Shown here: positions 1 to 8,607 of the stretch, piece after piece
Position numbering within the stretch: position 1 is the stretch's first letter
How the letters are laid out: every line of letters starts with the position of its first letter
NCBI RefSeq assembly: GCF_003226895.2
Contig: NZ_PNJG02000002.1
Location: forward strand, 434,001-498,000
Length of the DNA: 64,000 bases
Direction of reading: 5' to 3'
Source: Kocuria tytonis
Lineage (GTDB): Bacteria > Actinomycetota > Actinomycetes > Actinomycetales > Micrococcaceae
Position numbers and translations under genes: made by a program
Notes under the pieces: generated by a model
What the model was told of the DNA's origin: nothing
Seen by the model: only the letters and a program-made list of their open reading frames with translations
Databases searched by the model: none

Positions 1-137
1 CCGTGACTCCGGAGCGCATCCAGGAGAACTGGGACGCCCAGGACGTCACCCTCTCCCCGGAGGAGATCGAGCAGATCACCGGGCTGACCCGGGACGACGG
101 TCGCATCGGCCCGGATCCCGCGGACTTCAACGACTGA
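1..137 (+). CDS. Aldo/keto reductase, C-terminal end (partial)
   Basis: Only the last 44 codons are in the window; the gene starts upstream. The reading frame (codons from base 3) ends with TGA at 135-137. The peptide begins VTPERIQENWDAQDVTLS and ends DGRIGPDPADFND, which matches the usual C-terminal tail of aldo/keto reductases (PxRIxEN...FD-x-LS-x-EEixxI...DGR-x-G-x-P). These are cytosolic NADPH-dependent carbonyl reductases. The catalytic Tyr/Lys/His residues are outside the window, so activity cannot be judged. A strong hairpin follows at 171-210. Confidence 0.75.
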   Translation, partial: VTPERIQENWDAQDVTLSPEEIEQITGLTRDDGRIGPDPADFND

Positions 138-170
138 TCACGCCCGGAACCGCCTGACCGGATCCGCGGC

Positions 171-210
171 AACGCCCCCGGGCGCCTCGCACCAGGTGCC
201 CGGGGGCGTT
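171..210 (+). terminator. Hairpin terminator after aldo/keto reductase
   Basis: A near-perfect inverted repeat with arms of about 16 bp (AACGCCCCCGGGCGCC / GGTGCCCGGGGGCGTT) separated by an 8-nt loop. It lies 33 bases after the stop codon and is followed by only a short pyrimidine stretch, as is common in high-GC actinobacteria. Confidence 0.7.
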
Positions 211-265
211 CCCATGGCGAGTCGAAGATCAGTTCGCCGGCCGTCCGGGTGCATCATGGTGAGTT

Positions 266-1777
266 ATGAGTCACAACACCCCGGGTGACGGCCCCATCAG
301 CGGCGCGCCGGTCAGCCCCAACACGAACGTGGACCCGCACAACCCCGCGGGCAGGAAAACCTTCTTCGGCCAGCCAGGCATGCTGGCCAACCTCTTCTCC
401 GTGGAGATGTGGGAGCGCTTCTCCTTCTACGGCATGCAGGCCCTGGTCCTGTTCTACATGTACTACTCGGTCTCGGACGGCGGCCTCGGCATTGATGAGG
501 GCGTGGCGGCGGGCATCGTGGGCGCCTACGGCGGCACCGTGTACCTGTGCTCCATCCTGGGCGGCTGGGTCGCGGACCGGTTGCTCGGTTCCGAGCGCAC
601 CATGCTCGCCTCGGCCGTGCTCATCATGCTCGGCCACATCGCCCTGGCGCTGATCCCCGGGGTTGCCGGCCTGACCGTCGGTCTACTGTGCATCGCCGTG
701 GGCTCCGGCGGCCTCAAGACCACGTGCGTGAGCCTCGTGGGCACCCTCTACGAGCGTGAGGACCCCCGCCGCGACGCCGGTTTCTCCATCTACTACATGG
801 GCGTGAACATCGGCGCCTTCTTCGGCCCGCTGCTCACCGGCTTCGCATGGGGCACGTGGGGCTTCCACTTCGGATTCGGCATCGCGGCCATCTTCATGGC
901 CTTCGGCCTGGTCCAGTACCTCCTCACCCGCAAGGGCCTGCCCGACAGCGTGCACACGGTGGCCAACCGACTCCCCCGCTCGCAGTACGGCAAGTGGATC
1001 GGGATCGCCGTGGCCTTCATCGCGGTCGTCCTGGTCCTGCTGTTCACGGGCATCCTGAACCCGGGCAACCTGTCCGACGCGGTGATCCTGGTGGTCGTGG
1101 TGGCCGCCATCCTGCTGTTCACCATCATGCTGCGGGACAAGGGCCTCTCGGCGGACGAGCACTCCCGTGTGGTGGCGTTCATCCCGCTGTTCATCGCCAC
1201 CGCGGCATTCTTCGCGCTCTTCCAGCAGCAGTTCACCGTCCTGGCCATCTACGCGGACACCCGCCTGAAGCTCGACATCCTCGGTTTCGCCTTCAAACCG
1301 TCCGTCGTGCAGTCCATCAACCCCGTGTTCATCATCCTGCTGGGCATGGTCTTCGCGGCCGCATGGACCAAGCTGGGCACCCGGCAGCCGAGCACACCCG
1401 TGAAGTTCGGCATCGCGCTGCTGCTGATCGGCGTGGCGTTCCTGCTGTTCATCACCCAGGCCCAGACGGCGTCCGTGTTCATCGGCTGGATCGTGCTCGT
1501 GCTGTTCTTCGCCACCCTGGGCGAGCTGTTCCTGTCCCCCGTGGGCCTGTCGCTGGCCACCAAGCTCGCCCCGCGCAAGTTCCCGGTGCAGATGGTCGCC
1601 CTGTACAACCTGTCCGTCGCCCTGGGCACCGCCCTGTCCGGCTCCCTCGCCGAGTTCTACTCCCGCGAGAACGAGGTCGGCTACTTCGGCACGATGGGCG
1701 CCATCACCATCGTGCTCGGCATCGTCATGCTCCTCGTCGCCAAGCCCATCCTCAAGCTCATGCGCGGCATTCGCTGA
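266..1777 (+). CDS. Proton-dependent oligopeptide transporter (POT/PTR2 family MFS)
   Basis: A 503-residue polytopic membrane protein that imports di- or tripeptides with protons. The family ExxER motif is seen as EMWERFSFYG (residues 47-56), followed by the first transmembrane helix. The second PTR2 signature, FSIYYMGVNIGAFFGPLL, is at residues 173-190. About 12-14 hydrophobic segments are spread over the whole length, which is normal for bacterial DtpT/DtpA proteins (around 500 residues). ATG at 266 is chosen because it opens directly before the hydrophilic N-terminus that precedes the POT motif. The gene stands alone between the terminator at 171-210 and the hairpins after 1797. Confidence 0.92.
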   Translation: MSHNTPGDGPISGAPVSPNTNVDPHNPAGRKTFFGQPGMLANLFSVEMWERFSFYGMQALVLFYMYYSVSDGGLGIDEGVAAGIVGAYGGTVYLCSILGGWVADRLLGSERTMLASAVLIMLGHIALALIPGVAGLTVGLLCIAVGSGGLKTTCVSLVGTLYEREDPRRDAGFSIYYMGVNIGAFFGPLLTGFAWGTWGFHFGFGIAAIFMAFGLVQYLLTRKGLPDSVHTVANRLPRSQYGKWIGIAVAFIAVVLVLLFTGILNPGNLSDAVILVVVVAAILLFTIMLRDKGLSADEHSRVVAFIPLFIATAAFFALFQQQFTVLAIYADTRLKLDILGFAFKPSVVQSINPVFIILLGMVFAAAWTKLGTRQPSTPVKFGIALLLIGVAFLLFITQAQTASVFIGWIVLVLFFATLGELFLSPVGLSLATKLAPRKFPVQMVALYNLSVALGTALSGSLAEFYSRENEVGYFGTMGAITIVLGIVMLLVAKPILKLMRGIR

Positions 1778-1796
1778 GGCCATCCGCTCATGGGCG

Positions 1797-1829
1797 CGCG
1801 CCCCGTACCCGCCCCGGGTGCGGGGCGCG
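1797..1829 (+). terminator. Hairpin terminator after POT transporter
   Basis: Inverted repeat CGCGCCCCG / CGGGGCGCG with a GC-rich loop, starting 20 bases after the stop. A second, overlapping repeat (GCGTCGTCG at 1826-1834 with CGACGACGC at 1851-1859) belongs to a motif that recurs at other gene ends in this window. Confidence 0.6.
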
Positions 1830-2002
1830 TCGTCGTTCGGACGGGCGCGGCGACGACGCCGCGGCGCCCCGAGCGGCATTGGCCACCGCACCTACCCCGC
1901 ATCCCTTAGGGTTGCCTGTACGAATGAGCCGCGAGTCACAGTTCATGTCCGAGGACCGGAGGACAGTGCGCGGCCGCACGAGGTCGACACCCGGAGGACG
2001 AG

Positions 2003-3514
2003 ATGAGCGATTCAACGACATCGCACGGTGCCACAGCGGCATCGGCGGCGAAGGGCGGGGGCACCGCCCCCGCGGACCCGAGCGCCGGGGGCAACGACTC
2101 CTCCGGACAGAGCCATGAACTCAAGCGCGTGATGGGCCCGGGACTGCTCCTGCTGTTCATCGTGGGCGACATCCTGGGCACCGGCGTGTACGCCCTGACC
2201 GGCAACATCGCCGGTGAGATCGGCGGCGCGGCGTGGGCTCCCATCCTCGTGGCGTTCGTGGTGGCCACCATCACCGCGTTCTCCTACCTGGAGCTCGTGA
2301 CCAAGTACCCCGGGGCCTCCGGTGCGGCGCTCTACACCCACAAGGCCTTCGGCATCCACTTCCTGACCTTCCTGGTGACCTTCGCCGTGCTGTGCTCCGG
2401 TTTGACCTCCGCGGCCACCGCCTCCAGCACCGTGGCGGCGAACTTCGCCAAGGGGTTCCACCTGGACATGAGCCCCCTGGGGATCACCGTGGTGGCCGTG
2501 ACCTTCATGGCCCTGCTGGCCCTGATCAACCTGCGCGGGGTGTCCGAGTCCGTGAAGCTCAACGTGGTCCTCACGATCATCGAGCTCACCGGCCTGCTGA
2601 TCGTGATCCTCGTGGGGTTCTGGGCCGCGGCCCAGGGCAATGCGGACTTCAGCCGCACCGTGGTGTTCGAGACCTCCGACGACAAGGGCATGTTCATGGC
2701 CCTGACCGCCGTGACCTCTCTGGCGTTCTTCTCCTTCGTGGGCTTCGAGGACTCCGTGAACATGGTGGAGGAGACCAAGGACCCCACCCGAAACTTCCCC
2801 CGCGTGATGCTGATCGGGCTGTGCATCACGGGTGTCATCTACGTCCTGGTGTCCCTGTTCACCGTGGCGATCGTGCCGATCGGTGAACTGGGCGAGTCCA
2901 CCACGCCGCTGCTGGACGTGGTGAAGATCGGTGCGCCGGGCGTGCCCATCGACACCATCTACCCGTTCCTCACCATCTTCGCCGTGGCCAACACCGCGCT
3001 GATCAACATGCTCATGGCCTCCCGCCTGCTGTACGGCATGGCGAAGCAGGGTGTGATCCCCGGCGTGCTGGGCAAGGTCCTCCCCGGCCGGCGCACCCCG
3101 TGGGCCGCCATCATCTCCACCACCCTGCTGGGCATGGTGCTGATCGTGCTGGTGAACAACGCCATGGGCAAGAGCACCGCGTCCGCCCTCGGCGGCACCA
3201 CCGCGCTGCTGCTGCTCGGGGTGTTCACCGTGGTCAACGTGGCCGCCATCATCCTGCGCCGTGACCGCTCGCAGGAGGACCACAAGTACTTCCACGCCCC
3301 GCGCGTGCTGCCCTACCTGGGCGCCCTCACGTGCGCGTTCCTGCTGGGTCCGTGGGCCCAGGACACCATCGAGTACCAGATCGCCCTGGTCCTGATCGCC
3401 CTGGGCGTGGTGCTGTGGCTCGTGAACTTCCTCTACGCCCGCCTGTTCACCGGGCGCCGGACCCGCTTCCAGCACCCCGAGGACATCGCCCACCTCGAGG
3501 ACGTGGACCGCTGA
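2003..3514 (+). CDS. APC-superfamily amino acid permease
   Basis: A 503-residue membrane protein with about 12 hydrophobic segments. The first helix carries GDILGTGVYALTGNIAG, the glycine-rich substrate-binding signature of APC/cationic amino acid transporters. The loop SFVGFEDSVNMVEETKDP with its conserved acidic residues marks helices 6-7. It probably imports amino acids by proton symport; substrate specificity cannot be read. The N-terminus (about 35 residues) is Ser/Thr/Gly-rich and cytosolic. Start ATG 2003 lies 5 bases after an ACCCGGAGGACGAG Shine-Dalgarno stretch. A universal stress protein gene follows 49 bases downstream, and the two are probably co-transcribed. Confidence 0.9.
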   Translation: MSDSTTSHGATAASAAKGGGTAPADPSAGGNDSSGQSHELKRVMGPGLLLLFIVGDILGTGVYALTGNIAGEIGGAAWAPILVAFVVATITAFSYLELVTKYPGASGAALYTHKAFGIHFLTFLVTFAVLCSGLTSAATASSTVAANFAKGFHLDMSPLGITVVAVTFMALLALINLRGVSESVKLNVVLTIIELTGLLIVILVGFWAAAQGNADFSRTVVFETSDDKGMFMALTAVTSLAFFSFVGFEDSVNMVEETKDPTRNFPRVMLIGLCITGVIYVLVSLFTVAIVPIGELGESTTPLLDVVKIGAPGVPIDTIYPFLTIFAVANTALINMLMASRLLYGMAKQGVIPGVLGKVLPGRRTPWAAIISTTLLGMVLIVLVNNAMGKSTASALGGTTALLLLGVFTVVNVAAIILRRDRSQEDHKYFHAPRVLPYLGALTCAFLLGPWAQDTIEYQIALVLIALGVVLWLVNFLYARLFTGRRTRFQHPEDIAHLEDVDR

Positions 3515-3563
3515 GGTCCCCCTCCCACCCCCACATCCACTGCCACACGGACCCGGAGACCCC

Positions 3564-3974
3564 ATGAACATCGTTGTCGGATACCTGCCCACACCCGCCG
3601 GCCGCGCCGCCCTGCGCGCCGCCATGGCAGAGGCCTCCCTGCGCTCGGCAGGCCTCACCGTGGTCCAGGGGCACCAGAACAAGCGCTGGGGCCGCCACAC
3701 CGACTCCGAGGAGACCGACGCCGCAATCCAGGAGGACCGTGCGGCCCTCGACGCCAGCGGCCTGTCCTACGAGCTGGTCCCCGTGGCCGACGACGCCGAT
3801 CCCGCGGACATCATCCTGGACGTCACCGACCGTGAGCACACCCAGCTGCTGGTCATCGGCACCCGCAAGCGCACGCCGGTGGGCAAGCTGATCATGGCCC
3901 CCACCACGCAGCGCCTGCTGCTCGAGGCCGGGTGTCCGGTGCTGTGCGTCAAGGCGGGGTACGGCGTCGACTGA
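3564..3974 (+). CDS. Universal stress protein (UspA) family
   Basis: A small cytosolic protein of 136 residues with one Usp domain. The N-terminal strand MNIVVGYLPTPAGRAAL and the C-terminal segment LLVIGTRKRTPVGKLIM are typical. The usual ATP-binding pattern G-2x-G-9x-G-(S/T) is altered: the segment after KLIM reads APTTQ where GS-x-AQ is expected, so nucleotide binding is doubtful. It lies 49 bases behind the amino-acid permease; Usp genes are often coupled to transporters and may modulate them. It ends before a strong bidirectional hairpin shared with the convergent PAP2 gene. Confidence 0.85.
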   Translation: MNIVVGYLPTPAGRAALRAAMAEASLRSAGLTVVQGHQNKRWGRHTDSEETDAAIQEDRAALDASGLSYELVPVADDADPADIILDVTDREHTQLLVIGTRKRTPVGKLIMAPTTQRLLLEAGCPVLCVKAGYGVD

Positions 3975-4034
3975 TCCGGCGACGTCGCCCGCCGCAGGTG
4001 CACCCGCGGGCATCTCTGCATGAACCCGAGCACG

Positions 4035-4070
4035 ACGACGGGCCGGACCTCTCGAGGTCCGGCCCGTCGT
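4035..4070. terminator. Bidirectional terminator between usp and PAP2 genes
   Basis: A perfect 16-bp inverted repeat (ACGACGGGCCGGACCT and its complement) around a CTCG loop. It sits between two convergent genes, 60 bases after the usp stop and 35 bases beyond the PAP2 stop. Confidence 0.8.
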
Positions 4071-4105
4071 TCGTGTTCGGGGGGTCGTGTTGGGGAGGGA
4101 TGGGG

Positions 4106-4957
4106 TCAGGCCGCGCGGTCCGAGTGCTGGTCGTGCCGAGCCGTTCCCCTAAGCGGCGCCTCGCGAGCGACGGAGGACCCGGAGCCCTCGGCGCGTGCGG
4201 CAGCGGTGGGCCCCGTCGCCCCACGGGGTGCAGGGGCTCTGAGCGTCACACCGGCCTGGCGCCACGAGAAACCGAATGCCAGTGCCGGCACCACCGTGTT
4301 GGCCACGCTGGCACCCGCCATGACGCCGGCCCAGGCCACGGGCAGCGCGGCGAGGACGTCCAGGGGGTAGTGCGCCCCGGAGTACATCCGGGCGGCTCCC
4401 ACGGCCACCACACCGAGGGTGCCCCAGAGCAGGACGGAACGACGGGTCCGGGCGCCGGAGGCCACGAGGCTCAGTCCCAGGACGATCGCGACCAGGGCGC
4501 CGGTGTGCGAGGACGGGAAGGACATGGACCCGGTGACCGCGCCCAGGGGATCCCCCGAGACCGTGGGTCGGGGGCGTTCCACGGCCAGTTTCACGATCCC
4601 CACGGCAGCCCATCCGGACAGCGCGGTGATGCCGAAGCCGGCCGCGTCCAGGGGGCGGCGTCGGATCACGGCCAGCCAGCCGATGACGGCGGCAATGATC
4701 AGGACGGCCGCGCCGTTGGACAGTGCGATCTGCACCACCGTGGCGAGAACGTCCAGGAGGGCATTGCGGTGCTGGGAGAGCCCCTCGAGCAACGCGGTCT
4801 CCCCGTCGGTGATCCGCGGTGACAACACCAGCAGACGACCGATTGTCGCCGTCACGAGCACCGCGACCAGAGGAACGGCCACGCGGTGACGCAACTGCGG
4901 CAAGTGCCACGGGGACCCGCCCGGCGAGGGGGAAGTGTACTGCGCCGGATTGGTCAT
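4106..4957 (-). CDS. PAP2-superfamily membrane phosphatase
   Basis: A 283-residue integral membrane protein with about six transmembrane helices. The three phosphatase motifs are visible: KLAVERPRP (KxxxxxxRP), PSSHTG (PSGH-type) and SGAHYPLDVLAAL (SRxxxxxHxxxD-type, here with SGAHYPLD). Such enzymes dephosphorylate lipid phosphates such as undecaprenyl or phosphatidylglycerol phosphate at the outer face of the membrane. The frame stays open upstream to 5059, but ATG 4957 (MTNPAQYTSP) gives a normal family length and leaves the parS-like site at 5034 outside the gene. Divergent from the ROK regulator at 5250. Confidence 0.85.
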   Translation of the reverse strand: MTNPAQYTSPSPGGSPWHLPQLRHRVAVPLVAVLVTATIGRLLVLSPRITDGETALLEGLSQHRNALLDVLATVVQIALSNGAAVLIIAAVIGWLAVIRRRPLDAAGFGITALSGWAAVGIVKLAVERPRPTVSGDPLGAVTGSMSFPSSHTGALVAIVLGLSLVASGARTRRSVLLWGTLGVVAVGAARMYSGAHYPLDVLAALPVAWAGVMAGASVANTVVPALAFGFSWRQAGVTLRAPAPRGATGPTAAARAEGSGSSVAREAPLRGTARHDQHSDRAA

Positions 4958-5033
4958 GTCCCAATGGTGACACGAGACACCGAACGAATCCTGAAACGGG
5001 CGTGTCGTGGGGGAGGTGGCGCGCGTAAGCGTG

Positions 5034-5049
5034 CGTTTCACGTGAAACA
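5034..5049. other. parS: parS site (one mismatch), outlying
   Basis: CGTTTCACGTGAAACA matches the actinobacterial ParB-binding consensus TGTTTCACGTGAAACA in 15 of 16 positions, including the whole 12-bp palindromic core. It lies between divergent PAP2 and ROK genes, about 26 kb from oriC and 32 kb from the parAB cluster of sites. Confidence 0.8.
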
Positions 5050-5249
5050 GTAACTGCAATTACAACGTAAAACGGATGCATAGCTGCACAGCTATATGTT
5101 TAATCATACGAATGGACAGGGATGCACCGCGATTCGCCTCCGCCCTGCGCACCGCGCCGCGCAGCGTGCCCGGATTCAGCCCCTTCCGTACGTCACTCGA
5201 ACGATGACTACACTCGGGCTCCAACAAGCATTCGAGAAGGGAAGAGACA
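5048..5249. promoter_or_regulatory. AT-rich divergent intergenic region with an inverted repeat
   Basis: Bases 5048-5112 are clearly AT-richer than anything nearby and contain the inverted repeat ATAGCTG-CA-CAGCTAT (5080-5095). The region separates the PAP2 gene (leftward) from the ROK regulator (rightward), so it probably holds both promoters and perhaps an autoregulatory operator. No confident -35/-10 pair was found. Confidence 0.4.
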
Positions 5250-6470
5250 ATGACGTCCTCGCCCCCCGCCCCGGACTCCGACCTCCAGTCCCCCTCGGGC
5301 GGCGGCCACCTCCCCGACACCGCGGCCCCGGGGTCACAGGCGGCGCTGCGACGGGCCAACCGTCGTCGTGTCGTGGACACCGTGCGCTCCCAGGGAGCCG
5401 TGACCCAGGCGCGAATCGCCCGGGAGACGGCCCTGGCGCCGTCGACGGTCTCCTCGATCGTCAAGGAGCTCACGGCCTGCGACCTGCTCGCCGTGGAGCC
5501 CGATCACGGGGGGCGGCGCGGTCAGCGAGTGCGGTTCAGTGCGAGCGCGGGCTACCTGGTGGGCGTGGACGTGGGCCATCGTCACGTGGAGGTGGCGCTG
5601 GCGGACCTGAACCTGGAGATCCGCGCTCGGCGCCGTTCCGAGCTGCCCGCGGGCCACCGGGCCCAGGACGTGCTGGCCGAGGTGCGTGAGACCTGCTCGG
5701 ATCTGCGGGCCTCCCTGGGCATCGCGCCCGACCGCGTCCTGCACGCCGGCCTGACGCTGCCCGCGCCGGTGGACGCGCAGCGTCGGGCACTGGACTCGGA
5801 TGCGATCCTCCCGCGCTGGGCGGGCACCGACGTCCGGGCCCTGGCGGCACGGCTGCTCGACTGTCCCGTGGTGGTGGAGAACGACGCCAATGCGGGTGCC
5901 GTGAGCGAGCACGCCCTCGGGGCGGGCCGCGGGGTCGCGGACATGGCCTACCTGAAGGTCGCCCACGGGGTGGGCGCCGGTCTGATCCTGGGTGGCCGGC
6001 TGTACCGCGGGGCGAGCGGGTCGGCCGGCGAGATCGGGCACATCACGCTCGACGAGGGCGCGGGACTGTGCCGCTGCGGCAACCGGGGGTGCCTGGAGAC
6101 CTTCGTCTGCGCACCGGCGGTGCTGGATCTGGTGCGGACCTCGGGGCAGCACGCGGGCACGGTGGCCGACGTGGTGGCCACGGCCCTGCAGGGGGACCCC
6201 GGGTGCCGCAGGGTCGTCGCGGACACCGGGCGGGTGCTCGGCAGCGCCGTGGCCCAGCTGTGCAACCTGCTCAACCCGGAACTCGTGGTGCTGGGTGGTG
6301 AGCTGGGGCAGGCCGGGGACCTCGTGCTCGATCCCATGATGGAGGCCGTGGACCGGTACTCCCTGCACGGCGACACACGGCTGCGGATCGTCCCGTCCGA
6401 ACTGGGCGCCGGCGCGCACCTCATGGGCGCACTGATTTTGGCCCGGAGCGAGAGCTCGCTGCCGGTGTGA
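5250..6470 (+). CDS. ROK-family transcriptional regulator
   Basis: A 406-residue protein combining an N-terminal winged helix-turn-helix (about residues 30-90, ANRRRVVDTVRSQGAVTQAR) with a ROK sugar-kinase-like domain. The ROK zinc motif is seen as GLCRCGNRGCLETF (CxCGxxGC), and the DVGH stretch corresponds to the phosphate-binding region. Members such as NagC, XylR and Mlc bind operators and release them when a sugar or sugar phosphate binds. No kinase operon surrounds it. The next gene on the same strand is a sugar porter 421 bases downstream with a 20-bp palindrome in its promoter, which makes that gene a plausible target (inference). ATG 5250 follows GAAGGGAAGAGACA. Confidence 0.9.
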   Translation: MTSSPPAPDSDLQSPSGGGHLPDTAAPGSQAALRRANRRRVVDTVRSQGAVTQARIARETALAPSTVSSIVKELTACDLLAVEPDHGGRRGQRVRFSASAGYLVGVDVGHRHVEVALADLNLEIRARRRSELPAGHRAQDVLAEVRETCSDLRASLGIAPDRVLHAGLTLPAPVDAQRRALDSDAILPRWAGTDVRALAARLLDCPVVVENDANAGAVSEHALGAGRGVADMAYLKVAHGVGAGLILGGRLYRGASGSAGEIGHITLDEGAGLCRCGNRGCLETFVCAPAVLDLVRTSGQHAGTVADVVATALQGDPGCRRVVADTGRVLGSAVAQLCNLLNPELVVLGGELGQAGDLVLDPMMEAVDRYSLHGDTRLRIVPSELGAGAHLMGALILARSESSLPV

Positions 6471-6661
6471 GGGGCGCCCGCGTCGGTGCCCGTCCTCACC
6501 CGCCTCCCAGCGCCGCGGAACTCCGCTCACGTGAACCGGCCGGACCGCTCCCCCCATGCCCGGTGTCGGATCACGCGCAGCGGGCTGCAGCGTGGAGTTC
6601 TGTCAGCACGCAACACCGGATCCCGGGGTGAAGCGTCCGGGTCTGTCGGACACGCGAACCC

Positions 6662-6681
6662 CGGCATGTCATGACATGCCG
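6662..6681. promoter_or_regulatory. Perfect 20-bp palindromic operator candidate upstream of sugar porter
   Basis: CGGCATGTCATGACATGCCG is a perfect dyad with no loop. It ends 19 bases before a -35 hexamer, where activators or repressors commonly bind. The neighbouring ROK regulator is the obvious candidate ligand, but this is inferred from position only. Confidence 0.55.
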
Positions 6682-6700
6682 AGGTGTTGTGTTCAACTCA

Positions 6701-6729
6701 TGGACATTTTGTGACGCGAGTCCTAGTCT
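6701..6729 (+). promoter_or_regulatory. Promoter of the sugar porter gene
   Basis: TGGACA (6701-6706) and TAGTCT (6724-6729) are separated by exactly 17 bases, a good housekeeping-sigma arrangement. The implied transcript has an untranslated leader of about 155 bases before ATG 6892. The rest of the 421-base gap after the ROK gene shows no other recognisable gene. Confidence 0.55.
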
Positions 6730-6891
6730 TGGGTCACTGTCCTTCCCCGGCAGCCCGCCAGACCTGCCCCCGGCAGTTCTCCCACCCCGCCGCGGCGGGC
6801 GTTTTCCGGTCCTGAATCCCGGAACAGCGGCGCGTTCTCGGGCGCGGGACCGTCCGAGCGTTGAATTTCTGTACAGCAAGGGAGCTGCGGG

Positions 6892-8322
6892 ATGAGCCAT
6901 CCGGCGCAAGCAGACTCACCGGAGCGTCACCAGACGAACACCGGTGCAGTCGTTCGAATCACCACCGTGGCCGCGTTCGGCGGCCTCCTCTTCGGCTACG
7001 ACTCCGCCGTGATCAACGGCGCGGTCTCCTCCATCCAGTCCACGTTCGACGTGGGCCCGGGGCCCCTCGGCTTCGCGGTTGCGGCCGCCCTGCTGGGTGC
7101 CGCGGTGGGTGCGTTCTTCGGCTCCCGGATCGCGGACCGCGCGGGACGCATCCCCATCATGAAGATCGCGGCCGTGCTGTTCCTGGTCTCCGCGATCGGC
7201 TGCGGACTCACGCAGTCCATCGAGTGGCTCATCGTCTGGCGCGTGGTGGGTGGCATCGGCGTGGGCGTGGCCTCCGTGATCGCCCCCGCCTACATCGCAG
7301 AGGTCTCTCCCGCGCACCTGCGTGGCCGCCTGGGGTCGCTGCAGCAGATGGGCATCGTGCTCGGCATCTTCCTGTCCCTGCTGGTGGACGCCCTGTTGGC
7401 CAACTGGGCCGGCGGTGCCGCCAATGAGCTCTGGTTCGGCCTGGCCGCCTGGCGCTGGATGTTCCTGATCATGGCCCTGCCGGCCGTGCTGTACGGCATC
7501 GGCTCGTTCCTGATCCCCGAGTCCCCCCGCTTCCTGGTCTCCGCGGGCCGCGAGGACGAGGCTCGCGCGGTCCTCTCCCGCATCCACGGCGATGCGGCCG
7601 TGGATGGTCGTGTGGACAGGATCCGCACCACGGTCAACAACGAGCGCAAGCCCCGTTTCTCCGATCTGCGCGGTTCCATGGCGGGCCTCAAGCCCGTGAT
7701 GTGGGTGGGCATCGGCCTGGCCGCCCTGCAGCAGTTCGTGGGCATCAACGTGATCTTCTACTACTCCAACGTCCTGTGGGAGTCCGTGGGCTTCAAGGAG
7801 TCCGATTCCTTCGCCATCTCCGTGGCCACCTCCGTGGTCAACGTGGCGGTGACCGTCGTGGCCATCTTCCTGGTGGACAGGATCGGGCGCCGTCCGCTGC
7901 TGCTCGTGGGTTCCGCGGGCATGGCCCTGTCCCTGGGCGTCATGGCCGTGGTGTTCGCCACCGCCAGCAAGGTCATGGTGGACGGGCAGCTCACCCCGGA
8001 CCTCGGCCCCGTGGCCGGCCCCGTGGCCCTGATCGCCGCCAACCTGTTCGTGGTGTTCTTCGGCGTCTCCTGGGGCCCGCTCATGTGGGTGCTGCTCGGC
8101 GAGATGTTCCCCAACCACATCCGCGGTGCCGCCCTGGCCGTTGCCGGCGCGGTGCAGTGGATCGCCAACTGGGCCGTGACCGTCACGTTCCCGTCCCTGT
8201 CCAACTACTCGCTGGGTCTGACCTACGGCATCTACGCGTTCTTCGCCCTGGTGTCCCTGATCTTCACCGTCAAGATGGTGCGGGAGACCAACAACGTGGA
8301 GCTCGAGGACATGCACGACTGA
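6892..8322 (+). CDS. Sugar porter (MFS, glucose/xylose/inositol type)
   Basis: A 476-residue transporter with 12 predicted helices. Sugar porter signatures are in order: GGLLFGYDSAVINGA in helix 1, the loop SRIADRAGRIP (GxxxDRxGRR type) after helix 2, PESPRFL before the central loop, QQFVGINVIFYYS in helix 7, and DRIGRRPLLL between helices 8 and 9. It likely carries out proton-coupled uptake of a monosaccharide or inositol; the substrate is not deducible. ATG 6892 follows AGGGAGCTGCGGG. Its promoter region carries a long palindrome and the upstream gene is a ROK regulator. Confidence 0.92.
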   Translation: MSHPAQADSPERHQTNTGAVVRITTVAAFGGLLFGYDSAVINGAVSSIQSTFDVGPGPLGFAVAAALLGAAVGAFFGSRIADRAGRIPIMKIAAVLFLVSAIGCGLTQSIEWLIVWRVVGGIGVGVASVIAPAYIAEVSPAHLRGRLGSLQQMGIVLGIFLSLLVDALLANWAGGAANELWFGLAAWRWMFLIMALPAVLYGIGSFLIPESPRFLVSAGREDEARAVLSRIHGDAAVDGRVDRIRTTVNNERKPRFSDLRGSMAGLKPVMWVGIGLAALQQFVGINVIFYYSNVLWESVGFKESDSFAISVATSVVNVAVTVVAIFLVDRIGRRPLLLVGSAGMALSLGVMAVVFATASKVMVDGQLTPDLGPVAGPVALIAANLFVVFFGVSWGPLMWVLLGEMFPNHIRGAALAVAGAVQWIANWAVTVTFPSLSNYSLGLTYGIYAFFALVSLIFTVKMVRETNNVELEDMHD

Positions 8323-8338
8323 GCACCCGCACGTCACT

Positions 8339-8374
8339 GCGCCCCGGCTCGCGGCCCACACCGCGCCGGGGCGC
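8339..8374 (+). terminator. Hairpin terminator after sugar porter
   Basis: GCGCCCCGG and CCGGGGCGC arms start 17 bases after the stop codon. No T-run follows, as usual here. The 285-base gap to the next gene contains nothing else I can name. Confidence 0.6.
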
Positions 8375-8607
8375 CGTCGTGCGCGGGGTCCCGTCCGCGA
8401 TCGGGCACCCCGGGCTCCGGGCGTCCCCTGCTTCGGAGCCGGGGTGGTGGGATGACGCGGTGGCGTCCCCGTGACCCGTGCGTCCCGGATGCTGGACGCA
8501 TTGCGGGGGCGGGACCTACGGTCGGGTATTTTCGAGACACCTGTGCAGGCATCCGGGTGCCGGGGCCCGGATCGACCCCCTGTTTTCGACGGCGAAAAGA
8601 GACTCCC

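Noticed and set aside
1906-1924. TTAGGGTTGCCTGTACGAA, resembling a DtxR/IdeR iron box
   Set aside because: Only 13 of 19 positions match, below the usual quality of true sites, and the following amino-acid permease is not an expected iron target.
4611-4638. CCATCC-N16-CCGAAG, a SigK-like promoter match
   Set aside because: It lies inside the PAP2 gene on the opposite strand with no gene following nearby. A match of this quality is expected by chance in GC-rich DNA.
5060-5473. A minus-strand open frame of 137 codons overlapping the ROK start
   Set aside because: No ribosome binding site and no homologous pattern. It covers the start of the well-supported ROK gene and the AT-rich intergenic region.
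6527-6538. GCTCACGTGAAC, resembling a parS core
   Set aside because: It misses the outer positions of the palindromic core on both sides, unlike the six accepted sites.
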